33,522 nucleotides of DNA from Deltaproteobacteria bacterium (GTDB lineage: Bacteria; Myxococcota; Myxococcia; Myxococcales; 40CM-4-68-19): contig VBKL01000068.1 in NCBI GenBank assembly GCA_005879805.1, forward strand, positions 1-33,522, read 5' to 3'. This document shows positions 1 through 9,113 of the stretch, in pieces. The stretch's first letter is position 1; every line of letters starts with the position of its first letter. The notes under the pieces were generated by a model. The model was not told where the DNA came from. It was given only the letters and a program-made list of their open reading frames with translations, and did not search any database. Position numbers and translations under genes: made by a program.

Positions 1-553
1 ACAGGTTCCAGATGGCCTCGAAGTACTTCTCCTTGACGGTCTGGTACTGCAGGTAGTAGGCGTGCTCCCAGGCGTCGAGCACGAGGATCGGGACGCTTCC
101 TTGCGTGATCTCGTTCTGATGATCGTGGATCTGCGAGGTGCCGAGCCGCTGGATCACCGGATCCCAGACCAGCGTCGCCCAGCCCGAGCCCATCACGGTG
201 TTCGCGGTCTCGACGAGCTGCTTCTTGAAGCTATCGAAGTTCCCGAAGTCGCGATTGATGAGCTGCGCGAGCTCACCCGCAGGCTGCCCGCCCGCGCCCG
301 GCGCGAGGTTCCGCCAGAAGATGCTGTGCAGGACGTGGCCGCTCACGTTGAAGGCGAGCTTCTCCTCGAGCGCCCCGATTCCGGCGAAATCCGACTTCTT
401 ACGGGCGTTGAGGAGCTTCTCGATGATCTCGTTGGCTGTGTCCACGTACTTGCGATGATGCTTGTCGTGGTGCAGCTCCATGATGCGGCCGGAGATGTGC
501 GGCTCGAGGGCGCCGTAGTCGTAGGGCAGATCGGGCAGGACGTAGCGGGACAC
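1..553 (-). CDS. Superoxide dismutase, Fe/Mn family (3' end outside window)
   Basis: Converts superoxide to hydrogen peroxide and oxygen at an Fe or Mn centre. The visible ~184 residues cover the N-terminal helical hairpin (ELHHDKHH, then a second metal His in NVSGHVLHSIFW) and most of the C-terminal alpha/beta domain, including the signature DAWEHAYYLQYQ with its Asp and His ligands. The last ~20 residues lie beyond the window. The sequence resembles actinobacterial-type SODs (YDYGALEPHISG; a His in IHDHQ where E. coli MnSOD has Gln), so the metal cannot be assigned by eye. I chose the GTG start at 553 because AAGGAG lies just upstream and the protein then begins with the usual SRYVLPDLPYDYGALEP. 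No signal peptide is seen, so it is cytoplasmic. It is divergent from the kinase gene at 656. Confidence 0.95.
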   Translation of the reverse strand, partial: MSRYVLPDLPYDYGALEPHISGRIMELHHDKHHRKYVDTANEIIEKLLNARKKSDFAGIGALEEKLAFNVSGHVLHSIFWRNLAPGAGGQPAGELAQLINRDFGNFDSFKKQLVETANTVMGSGWATLVWDPVIQRLGTSQIHDHQNEITQGSVPILVLDAWEHAYYLQYQTVKEKYFEAIWNL

Positions 554-655
554 GTCAGGCTCCTTTTCGCGGTCTGCCCGCCAAGTTCAGCATCGCGCGC
601 GCCGCTCGCATCTAAGCGATCGTGCAAGCGGGCGAGCGCGCGAGCGGCCGCGTGA

Positions 656-1120
656 ATGGACCTCGTGGTGCTCATCGGCCTTCCAGCCTCGGGGAAGAGC
701 TCCTTCCACCGCGCCCGCTATGCGGGGACGCATGTGCACGTCAGCAAGGACCTGCTCGGGCGAGCGCAGCGCAAGAACGAGAAGCAGATGCGACTGGTGG
801 AGGATGCCCTGCGCTCGGGCCGCTCGGTAGTGGTGGACAACACCAACCCCCGCCGGGCGGATCGCGCTCCGCTCATCGAGGTCGCCCGCCGGCTCGGCGC
901 GACCTCGACGGGCATCCTGGTCACGGCGTCGATCGCCGACTGCCTGCGCCGGAACGCGGCGCGCGACGGCAAAGCCCGCGTCCCCGCCGTCGCCATCTAC
1001 GTCGCCGCGCGCAAGCTCGAGGCCCCGAGCCGCGAAGAGGGCTTCGACGAGGTGTACGAGGCGCGCCTCGAAGACGACGGCTCCTGGTCGGTGATCCCGA
1101 TCCCTTCGTCTCAGACGTAG
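656..1120 (+). CDS. Small P-loop kinase (polynucleotide kinase / zeta-like ATPase)
   Basis: A 154-residue single-domain P-loop protein. Walker A is GLPASGKSS at residues 8-16 (Lys14). A hydrophobic strand ending VVVDNTN follows in the position of the second acidic motif, and the Arg-rich segment CLRRNAARDGKARVP looks like the lid of the polynucleotide kinase/AAA_33 group. Such proteins phosphorylate nucleic-acid ends or small molecules; the substrate here is unknown. It has no membrane segment. Its 3' end overlaps the convergent thioredoxin gene by 10 bases. It could equally be called an AAA_33 ATPase. Confidence 0.8.
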   Translation: MDLVVLIGLPASGKSSFHRARYAGTHVHVSKDLLGRAQRKNEKQMRLVEDALRSGRSVVVDNTNPRRADRAPLIEVARRLGATSTGILVTASIADCLRRNAARDGKARVPAVAIYVAARKLEAPSREEGFDEVYEARLEDDGSWSVIPIPSSQT

Positions 1121-1551
1121 CGGTCGAGCCAGGAATCGAGCGCCTGTTTCGGCATCGCGCCCGCCAGCTGGTCGACGTGGATCGGACCCCGCACGAGCAG
1201 GAGCGTGGGAATCGATTGCACACCGAAGCGCGCGGCGAGCGCCTGGTTCTCGTCCACGTTCACCTTCGCGATCTTGAGCTTCCCGGCCCGCTCCGAGGCG
1301 ATCTGCTCCAGCACCGGGGCGACGTCGCGGCACGGTCGGCACCACTGGGCCCAGAAGTCGATCAGCACGGGGAGCGGAAACTCGTCTACTTCCCGGGACC
1401 AGGTCTGCGTGGTGACGGGAACTGGCGCGCGGGGAAAGACCTTCTCGTGGCAGCGGCCGCACTTGGGATCGTCGCGCAGTCGGGCGCGGGGAATCCGATT
1501 GGGGGCGCCACAGGAGGCACAGGCTTGGGTGATGACGTCGCCTTCTTCCAT
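1111..1551 (-). CDS. trxC: Thioredoxin 2-like protein with N-terminal zinc ribbon, CRPC active site
   Basis: A 146-residue cytoplasmic disulfide reductase of the TrxC/Trx2 type. The N-terminal zinc ribbon uses Cys11-Cys14 and Cys31-Cys34 (CASC, CGRC), as in E. coli Trx2. The thioredoxin fold follows, with FWAQWCRPC at about 66-74 and the cis-proline strand QSIPTLLLV. The active site is CRPC rather than CGPC; an Arg between the cysteines is unusual and may shift redox potential or partner choice. I chose the ATG at 1551 because it places the zinc ribbon at the N-terminus; an upstream in-frame ATG at 1569 would add six residues. Its tail overlaps the kinase gene by 10 bases. It is divergent from the M20 peptidase. 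Confidence 0.92.
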   Translation of the reverse strand: MEEGDVITQACASCGAPNRIPRARLRDDPKCGRCHEKVFPRAPVPVTTQTWSREVDEFPLPVLIDFWAQWCRPCRDVAPVLEQIASERAGKLKIAKVNVDENQALAARFGVQSIPTLLLVRGPIHVDQLAGAMPKQALDSWLDRYV

Positions 1552-1594
1552 GGCCGATTCGGGCCTCATCGAGCGCCCGCTGTCAACGTTGGTG

Positions 1595-1634
1595 CTCCGC
1601 CCTTCGGGCTCCGCCCGTCGCCGGCAAAGCCGGC
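1595..1634. repeat. Tandem GC-rich hairpins in the trxC/M20 divergent gap
   Basis: Two short perfect hairpins lie close together: GCCC-TTC-GGGC at 1599-1609 and GCCGGC-AAA-GCCGGC at 1620-1634. The octamer CTCCGCCC occurs twice (1595-1602 and 1610-1617). The block sits between divergent gene starts, so a terminator role is unlikely. It resembles small dispersed palindromic repeats of GC-rich genomes, but only one copy is visible here. Confidence 0.45.
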
Positions 1635-1677
1635 TCCTCCGGCGCAGTCTGCTACCGTGCCGCGCGGAGGTGGTCCG

Positions 1678-3048
1678 ATGGTCGGAGCTCTCGTCTGCCT
1701 TCTCGCCGCCGCGTCGCCTGTCGAAACGGAAGCTCGCGAAATCCTCGAGCTGCTCGTCGCGGTCGATACCAGCCACGGGAACGAGACGAAGGCCCTCGAG
1801 CCGCTGCTGCAGCGGTTCCGCGCCGCGGGCGTTCCCGCCGAAATCGTCGAATCCGCTCCGGGACGAGGCAACCTCATCGCGCGCGTGCGCGGCAGCGGCA
1901 AGAAGCGCCCGCTCCTGCTCCTCGCCCACGTCGACGTCGTGCCGGTCGAAGGGCAGCCGTGGACCGTCCCTCCCTTCACGCCCACGGAGAAAGACGGGTT
2001 CCTATACGCGCGCGGCGTGAGCGACGACAAGGCGATGGCCGCCGCCTTCGTCGCCATCGCGCTCGAGCAGGCGCGATCGCAGAAGCCGCTCTCGCGCGAT
2101 CTCATCGTCGCCCTCACCGCCGGCGAGGAGACGGGCGGGGCCGCCGGCGTGCGCTGGCTCGTGCAGAACCGCAAGGATCTTCTCGACGCGGAGCTGGCGC
2201 TCAACGAAGGCGGAGCGGTCTACACGACCCCCGATTCCTCGCGCATCGAATCGGTCAGCCTGGGCGTCGCGGAGAAGACCTTCCAGAGCTTCCGCCTCGT
2301 GGTCCGCGGCAAGGGAGGTCATTCGTCGGTCCCGCCCACCGAGGGCGATCCCGTCGCCATCCTCGCCCGCGCGTTGCTCCGCGTGGCCGAGCATCGCTTT
2401 CCCGTCAAGGTGCTGCCCGCGACGCGCGAGCAGCTCGCCCTTCTCGCCCGCACCGAGAAGCCGCCGCTCTCGGAGGCCTTGCGCCGGACTGCCGAGAAGG
2501 GAACCATCGCGGCGGACGACGAACGCGTCCTCTCCAAGGATCGGATCGCCAACGCGCTCGTCCGGACCACCTGCGTGACGACGATGCTGGCCGGGTCGCC
2601 GCAGGACAACGTGCTCCCGACTACCGCCGAGGCGACGGTGAACTGCCGCATCCTGCCCGACGAGACACGCGAAGGGACGATGTCGGCCCTGAAAAAGGCG
2701 ATCGGAGACGGAGCCGTCGAGATCCGCGTCCTCGAAGAGGTGGGGGTGGCGCCTTCGTCGCCCATCGGCGGCCAGGTTACCGAGGCGGTACGCGGCGCGA
2801 CGCGGGCGTTGTGGGGAGACGTCCCCGTGGTCCATTCCATGGGCACGGGCGCCACCGATTCCCGGCACCTGCGCGCCGTCGGGATCGCATCCTTCGGCCT
2901 GGGCGGAGCTCCGGGGTCGCTCGAGGACGCCAGGCAGGGACGCGCCGCCCACGGCGCCGACGAGCGGCGTCCGGTGCGCTGGCTACCGGACGGAGTGCGC
3001 TTCCTGCGCGAAGTCGTCGTGCGTCTCGCCCGCGAAGACGTGCAGTGA
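1678..3048 (+). CDS. M20 family metallopeptidase (ArgE/DapE/CPG2-like)
   Basis: A 456-residue di-zinc amidohydrolase of peptidase family M20, which releases C-terminal residues or deacylates small peptides and amino-acid derivatives. Motifs in order: AHVDVV (His84, Asp86), GVSDDK (bridging Asp near 116-117), the catalytic pair GEET (Glu150, Glu151), NEGG, the dimerisation lid around GKGGHSSVP, and the late AAHGADER that should supply the last metal His. The first ~19 residues (VGALVCLLAAASPVETEA) look like a weak signal peptide, so export is possible. The ATG at 1678 has GGAGG six bases upstream. It ends 4 bases before the convergent gene at 3053. The substrate is unknown. Confidence 0.93.
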   Translation: MVGALVCLLAAASPVETEAREILELLVAVDTSHGNETKALEPLLQRFRAAGVPAEIVESAPGRGNLIARVRGSGKKRPLLLLAHVDVVPVEGQPWTVPPFTPTEKDGFLYARGVSDDKAMAAAFVAIALEQARSQKPLSRDLIVALTAGEETGGAAGVRWLVQNRKDLLDAELALNEGGAVYTTPDSSRIESVSLGVAEKTFQSFRLVVRGKGGHSSVPPTEGDPVAILARALLRVAEHRFPVKVLPATREQLALLARTEKPPLSEALRRTAEKGTIAADDERVLSKDRIANALVRTTCVTTMLAGSPQDNVLPTTAEATVNCRILPDETREGTMSALKKAIGDGAVEIRVLEEVGVAPSSPIGGQVTEAVRGATRALWGDVPVVHSMGTGATDSRHLRAVGIASFGLGGAPGSLEDARQGRAAHGADERRPVRWLPDGVRFLREVVVRLAREDVQ

Positions 3049-3052
3049 CGCG

Positions 3053-3853
3053 TCAGCGCCGGCTGCGGGAGGCCCTGCGGCTCTGCGGCTGCGCCTGCGA
3101 TCCCCCGCCGATGAGCTCGATGCGGATCATCGGATCGGACGGCTCGGCGAGGGGAATGTCGGCGCGCAGGAACGCGGGCGGCGAGGGCTTGTAGAACCAG
3201 AGGTACTGGTCGGGGGCCTTGATGAAGAGCTTGGCGATGAAGGCCAGCGGAATCTCCGGATGGATGACGAAACGCTCCGCGCCGAGCGCCCTTCCTCCCA
3301 TGGTGAGGGGCCCTTCCTGATCGCGGCGGATGGAGACCTTCACCGTCCGCGGCTTCGGAGTGAAGGCGACGGCAGTGAGCTCGATCTCTCCACCCTTGTC
3401 CAGATCGGCGACCAGGTTCTTGACGGCGTACATGAAGCCGACGCCGGCGAAGGCGCGCCCGAGCTGCTTCGCGTCGTCGAGAGTGTCCTCTCGCACCTCT
3501 TCGCCGCGTTTGTGGACCACGGCGTGACCGGTGGTGAAATCGATCGAGTAGCTGCGCTCCACCTCGGTTCCCTTCCGCTCCTCCCAGCTCCAGCGCAATT
3601 GCGCGAGCTCGGGATGCTGGGAGAGGACGGTCTGCTCCTCGACCACCCGCCCGTCCTTGAAGACATAGGTGCCGGTGACGTGCAGGTTGCCGTCCTCGAT
3701 CCACTGCGTGAGCGTGCCGTCCGCGATCTGCTGGCCGGAGGCGTCGCGCACGACGGGGAATCCCCGGAGCGTGCCCTCAGGCCACCGCAAGGGGACCCCC
3801 CAGGCGGGAAGCGCAGCGCACATCAGGGCCGAGGCAAGCATTGCTAGCCGCAT
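3053..3853 (-). CDS. Exported protein of unknown function
   Basis: A 266-residue protein with a clear N-terminal signal peptide (hydrophobic core LAMLASALMCAALPAWG), so probably periplasmic. The rest alternates short beta-type segments such as LHVTGTYVFKDGR, SYSIDFTTGHAVVHKR and RTVKVSIRRD, and ends in a basic, Gln/Arg-rich tail. The repeated pattern of a measured quantity followed by a conversion strand recalls DUF3108-type periplasmic beta proteins, but I cannot assign a family. It ends 4 bases from the M20 gene and is divergent from the gene at 3913. Confidence 0.75.
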   Translation of the reverse strand: MRLAMLASALMCAALPAWGVPLRWPEGTLRGFPVVRDASGQQIADGTLTQWIEDGNLHVTGTYVFKDGRVVEEQTVLSQHPELAQLRWSWEERKGTEVERSYSIDFTTGHAVVHKRGEEVREDTLDDAKQLGRAFAGVGFMYAVKNLVADLDKGGEIELTAVAFTPKPRTVKVSIRRDQEGPLTMGGRALGAERFVIHPEIPLAFIAKLFIKAPDQYLWFYKPSPPAFLRADIPLAEPSDPMIRIELIGGGSQAQPQSRRASRSRR

Positions 3854-3912
3854 GAGTGCAGGCTATTCACCGCGCTCAAGCTGCGCCCAGGCGGCCCGAA
3901 TATCAGGTGTCC

Positions 3913-4371
3913 ATGGATCCCCTCCGCATTCCCAAGCGGCGCACCGAGATAGAAGTGACGTTCGCGGACGGGAGCGTTCGCAAGGTCGCAGTCTTTCTTG
4001 CCGAGCAGGCGAGCCGCCACGGCGGCGAGGAGCGCGTCCGGGACCTCCTCGAATCGTCGGCGTACTTCGTGCCGGGCATCGATCGCGAGGGGGACGGCGT
4101 CGCCTTCCTTGCAAAGGATTCGATCGCGGTCGTCCGCACCGACGAGCCACCCTGGGAACGCGACGAGGTCAACCTTCCGTTGGAGCACGAGGTCGACGTC
4201 CGGCTTCGCGGCGGCAAAGTGCTGCGCGGGCTCCTCAGTTACGTGCTGCCGCCCGACTCGAGCCGGCCCATCGACTATCTCAACGGCTCTTCCCGTTTCT
4301 TCACTCTCATCGAGGAAGGTCGCGTGGCGCTCGTCCACAAGACCCACGTCCTCGAGGTGGTATTGCGCTGA
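3913..4371 (+). CDS. Unknown 152-aa protein upstream of PilT-like ATPase, internal duplication
   Basis: I do not recognise a named family. The protein seems to be two related halves. Each starts with a small beta unit around a charged turn (IEVTFADGSVRKVAVFL; VDVRLRGGKVLRGLLSY) and closes with a strand pair (GVAFLAKDSIAVVRTD; FFTLIEEGRVALVHKT). This suggests a duplicated Sm-like or small beta-barrel fold. There is no signal peptide or membrane helix. The ATG at 3913 was preferred to the in-frame one at 3856 because similarity between the halves begins after it. Its stop is one base before the PilT-like start, so the two are almost surely co-transcribed and probably act together. Confidence 0.7.
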   Translation: MDPLRIPKRRTEIEVTFADGSVRKVAVFLAEQASRHGGEERVRDLLESSAYFVPGIDREGDGVAFLAKDSIAVVRTDEPPWERDEVNLPLEHEVDVRLRGGKVLRGLLSYVLPPDSSRPIDYLNGSSRFFTLIEEGRVALVHKTHVLEVVLR

Positions 4372-4372
4372 C

Positions 4373-6376
<2,004 letters not shown>

Positions 6377-6463
6377 CGCTTACCTCCGGGGGTCGGAAGC
6401 CGGACGGGCTGCGAGGATTCGCCCATGGCCGCGAGCGGCCATTGCGATTACGCTATCGGTGCC

Positions 6464-6697
6464 ATGGTCAAAATCACTTACTGCAACTCCTGAGGGTACA
6501 AGCCCCGGGCCGCCCGTGCGGCGGCCGCTCTGGAGAAGGAGCTCGGCGTGAAGACCGAGCTCGCCGTCGGGTCGCCCGGCTCGTTCCAGGTATGGGTGGA
6601 CGGCAAGGTGGTGGTCGAGAAGCACCTGATGGGCTTCCCTACCGAGGAAGAGATCGTCGACGCGGTAGGCGCCGCGATGGGGCGCCGTACCGGCTAG
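6464..6697 (+). CDS. SelW-like selenoprotein (Rdx family), in-frame TGA at 6491-6493 = Sec10
   Basis: A 77-residue thioredoxin-like protein if the TGA at 6491-6493 is read as selenocysteine. The product begins MVKITYCNS-U-GYKPRAA and continues without another stop to TAG 6695-6697. CxxU at residues 7-10 is the redox motif of SelW/SelT/SelH-type Rdx proteins, and YC-x-x-UGYK matches animal SelW closely. The rest fits the family: a first helix (KPRAARAAAALEKEL), strands VKTELAVGSPGSFQVWVDGKVV, and a C-terminal helix after GFPTEEEIVDAV. The start lies 87 bases from the divergent pirin start. The alternative is a nonsense mutation in a CxxC homologue. Against that are the intact downstream frame, codon use like its neighbours, and the hairpin at 6508-6526. 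Standard gene callers would miss or truncate it. Its stop overlaps that of the convergent thioredoxin. Confidence 0.85.
6508..6526 (+). promoter_or_regulatory. Candidate bacterial SECIS hairpin
   Basis: A perfect 7-bp stem, GGCCGCC (6508-6514) with GGCGGCC (6520-6526), closes a 5-base loop CGTGC. The loop begins 21 bases after the TGA at 6491-6493 and has G at its second position followed by U in RNA. These match the published bacterial SECIS pattern (short apical loop with an early G, roughly 16-37 bases after UGA). SelB binding to such an element directs Sec insertion. GC-rich coding DNA forms hairpins easily, so position and loop are the main support. Confidence 0.65.
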
Positions 6698-7092
6698 GCC
6701 GGTTCCGGCTGGCTGTCTTCCGCCTTGGCAGCGTTCTCGCGCTCGGCGATCCGGCGGCGCACGTCGTCCATGTCGAGCGCCTTCACCTTGGAGATGAGCT
6801 CCTGGAGCGCCTCCTCGGGAAGCGCACCGGCTTCGGCGTAGAGCAGCACCCGATCGCGGAAGATCATCAATGTCGGGATGGAACGGATGCCGAAGGCCCC
6901 GGCAAGCTCCTGCTCGGCCTCGGTATCCACCTTGGCGAACACGGCGTCCGCATGCTTCCCGGACACTCGCTCGAAGACCGGACCGAAGGCGCGGCAGGGC
7001 CCGCACCAGGCAGCCCACCAGTCGACCAGCACGATGCCGTTCTTCTCCACGGTCTCCTGGAACGCGTCCTTGGTCAGATTCACCGTTGCCAT
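6694..7092 (-). CDS. Thioredoxin with C-terminal extension
   Basis: A 132-residue cytoplasmic thioredoxin. The first ~105 residues are the standard fold: DWWAAWCGPC with the active site at 30-33, KVDTEAEQELAGAFGIRS, and the cis-proline turn SIPTLMIF. About 25 charged residues (MDDVRRRIAERENAAKAED) extend the C-terminus beyond classical TrxA. The ATG at 7092 follows AAGGAG at good spacing. The stop codon shares the CTAG at 6694-6697 with the selenoprotein gene on the other strand. Thioredoxin can reduce SelW-like proteins in other systems, so a functional link is plausible but only inferred from position. Confidence 0.95.
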   Translation of the reverse strand: MATVNLTKDAFQETVEKNGIVLVDWWAAWCGPCRAFGPVFERVSGKHADAVFAKVDTEAEQELAGAFGIRSIPTLMIFRDRVLLYAEAGALPEEALQELISKVKALDMDDVRRRIAERENAAKAEDSQPEPA

Positions 7093-7173
7093 CGACTCTC
7101 CTTGGGCTGCATGGGACGCTCGCCAGCCTGACGGGATTCGCGAACGGTCATCACGCGAAAGGTCCGAAGCAAG

Positions 7174-8154
7174 TCATTCGGGCTCCGGTGCGCCGCCCGT
7201 CCGGGCCACGTCCTCCGTACGGATCTTCCCGGGGTCCATGCCCCGGGCGCGCTTGGTCATGGTGGCGAAGAGCTCATCGAACGGAGGCGCCTTCCCCTTC
7301 ATGAAACGGAGGGGGTTCACCCGCGCCACGACGAAGGCCTTGAGGTACGGCGAGGTGAGGCCGCGGGCGCGCAGCTTCTCAACCGCTTCGCTCACCGCTT
7401 CGTCGAATTCGAGGATGACTGCGGCCCGCCTCTCGCGCTCCGCCACCGCCTCGGAGAGATCGCCGTCGATCCACCCGTCGACCTTGCGTAGCGCCGGCGC
7501 GTAGGCGCCTCCCGAAAGACGGCCTCGCTGGTCGTAAGCGAAGCCCAGCGTGACGAGCGCCGGCTCCTCCAGCTCCAGGGTGAGGTCCGTTTCCGTGCGC
7601 TTCGACCCGCCCTGGGCCAGGTCGCGCACCATCCGCATCACCTCCAGGGCTTTCTCCCGGAGGTTGTGCGCCTTCTCGATGTTGAGGGCGAGGATCTGGT
7701 ACGCGACTTCCTTCTCGGGAACGACGAGCGCGAGGATCGATTTCGCCCCCAGCTCCTTCACGGCGGTGAGCCGGTGTCCCCCGTTGGGCGTGTGGTAGCG
7801 GCCGTCCTCCCGGACGGCGATGATCGGGTCCAGGTAGCGCCGCGTCTTGTCCATCGCCCGGGTGAGCTTGAGGACGTGGGCGTCCGACACGTCCCGCTGG
7901 AACGGCGTGGGCTCGACCTTGTCGACGGGAAGCGCGGCGAAGAGCAGCGGATGCCCGCCCAGCGGTTCACGATAGGCGGCGAGGACCGCCCCGCCGTCGG
8001 CCTCGATCTGCGCCGAAAGCTCCTTCACCTCGGCGGGCGCATCGTCCCCGAGGCGCAGCTGCGCCGGCGCGAAGGAGGTGGGCTCGAGCTTCACGCCTTT
8101 GCGCTTGCGCGGTTTCCCCGATTTGGTGACCGGCCTCTTGCGGCGCTCTGCCAT
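7174..8154 (-). CDS. ParB/Srx-superfamily nuclease-domain protein
   Basis: A 326-residue protein. A Lys/Arg-rich N-terminus (RRKRPVTKSGKPRKRK) precedes a ParB N-terminal-like domain at about residues 65-150. That domain begins LPVDKVEPTPFQRD, the usual start where ParB states its target positions, and contains NGGHRLTAVKELGAK, equivalent to the ParB GERRxRA box. The C-terminal half is helical and has no obvious ParB helix-turn-helix or dimer domain. It is not a chromosomal ParB: no parA neighbour and no parS site seen. Relatives act as CTP switches, nucleases or kinases; the role here is unknown. I chose the ATG at 8154; a GTG directly before it is possible. It lies 81 bases upstream of the thioredoxin gene on the same strand. 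Confidence 0.75.
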   Translation of the reverse strand: MAERRKRPVTKSGKPRKRKGVKLEPTSFAPAQLRLGDDAPAEVKELSAQIEADGGAVLAAYREPLGGHPLLFAALPVDKVEPTPFQRDVSDAHVLKLTRAMDKTRRYLDPIIAVREDGRYHTPNGGHRLTAVKELGAKSILALVVPEKEVAYQILALNIEKAHNLREKALEVMRMVRDLAQGGSKRTETDLTLELEEPALVTLGFAYDQRGRLSGGAYAPALRKVDGWIDGDLSEAVAERERRAAVILEFDEAVSEAVEKLRARGLTSPYLKAFVVARVNPLRFMKGKAPPFDELFATMTKRARGMDPGKIRTEDVARTGGAPEPE

Positions 8155-8219
8155 CACGTTTGCCTACATGAGCGCACAGCACTTGCCCAGGGCCCTTCGC
8201 GCATGGCTTCATCTTCCCG

Positions 8220-9113
8220 ATGCGAAGCGCAGCCTTGTCTCTTTTCGCCCTGCTGTTCTGCGGATGCCTGGTGGCCCACGAGGAGCCCGCCGTGCGCGGG
8301 ATGCCGCGCGACGACCGGAGCGCCCCTGTCTCCGCCGTCTGGGTCGGGCATGCGACGGTCCTCATTCGCATCGGTAACCGCACGGTGCTCACCGATCCCA
8401 ACCTCGCGGGCGCGATCCTCGTCGTCCCGCGCGAGACGCCCGCCTCGCTCGAGCCGCGCGAGCTGCCTCCGATCGACGTCGCCATCCTGAGCCACATGCA
8501 CCTCGATCACTTCGACGCACCGACGCTGCGGCGGCTCGGACCGCGGCCGCTGGTCGTCTATCCCAAGGGCGGCGAGGCCTACGACGACGAGATCCTCCAG
8601 CCCCGCAAGCGGTCCCTCTCGCCCTGGGAGTCGGTTGAAACGGCAGGATTGCGCATCACCGCGGTCCCCGCACGGCACCAGGGCGGCCGCTACGGCGTGG
8701 ACGCGCTCTGGAACCACGCCTGCACCGGTTACGTGATCGAGGGTTTCGGGCACCGCATCTTCTTCGCCGGCGATACCGGCTACGATGCGCGCCTCTTCCA
8801 CGAGATCGCGGACCGGTTCCCCGGGATCGAGATCGCCTTCATTCCCATCGCGCCGGGCAAGAAGGAAGGCGGCGTGGATCGCTGGGGGCACGCGAACCCC
8901 CGCCAGGCCCTCGACATCTTCACCGACGTCGGCGCGCGCTACATGGTGCCGATCCATTTCGAGGCGTACTACAGCCGGGGCACCGACCACGGAGGTCCAC
9001 GCCGCGAGCTGGAAACGGCGGTCCACTCGCGCCGTCTCGAGGACCGGGTGTTCGCCCTCCACACCGGCGAGCGGATCGTGCTCGCCTCGGCGGGCCCGGT
9101 GGTGATGCACTAG
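8220..9113 (+). CDS. Exported metallo-beta-lactamase-fold hydrolase (UlaG / NAPE-PLD-like)
   Basis: A 297-residue MBL-fold hydrolase. Metal ligands are visible in SHMHLDH (His92, His94, Asp96, His97), in PARHQGG, in the bridging Asp of FFAGDTGYD and in the late HFEAYY. The VGHATVLI start of the domain and the order of motifs match the UlaG/NAPE-phospholipase D-like branch rather than beta-lactamases. The N-terminus (SAALSLFALLFCGC) is a signal peptide with a possible but imperfect lipobox (FCGC), so it may be an envelope lipoprotein. The substrate is unknown. Its TAG overlaps the convergent SRPBCC stop in a shared CTAG. Confidence 0.88.
   Translation: MRSAALSLFALLFCGCLVAHEEPAVRGMPRDDRSAPVSAVWVGHATVLIRIGNRTVLTDPNLAGAILVVPRETPASLEPRELPPIDVAILSHMHLDHFDAPTLRRLGPRPLVVYPKGGEAYDDEILQPRKRSLSPWESVETAGLRITAVPARHQGGRYGVDALWNHACTGYVIEGFGHRIFFAGDTGYDARLFHEIADRFPGIEIAFIPIAPGKKEGGVDRWGHANPRQALDIFTDVGARYMVPIHFEAYYSRGTDHGGPRRELETAVHSRRLEDRVFALHTGERIVLASAGPVVMH

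Noticed and set aside
622..1677. Long plus-strand frame upstream of the M20 peptidase
   Set aside because: It overlaps the kinase gene in another frame and antisense of trxC; the ribosome site and signal-like sequence support the start at 1678.
6491..6493. Simple nonsense mutation in a CxxC Rdx gene
   Set aside because: Considered seriously, but the TGA is exactly at the Sec position of SelW, the remaining frame is intact, and a well-placed hairpin follows. It remains possible if the genome lacks Sec machinery.
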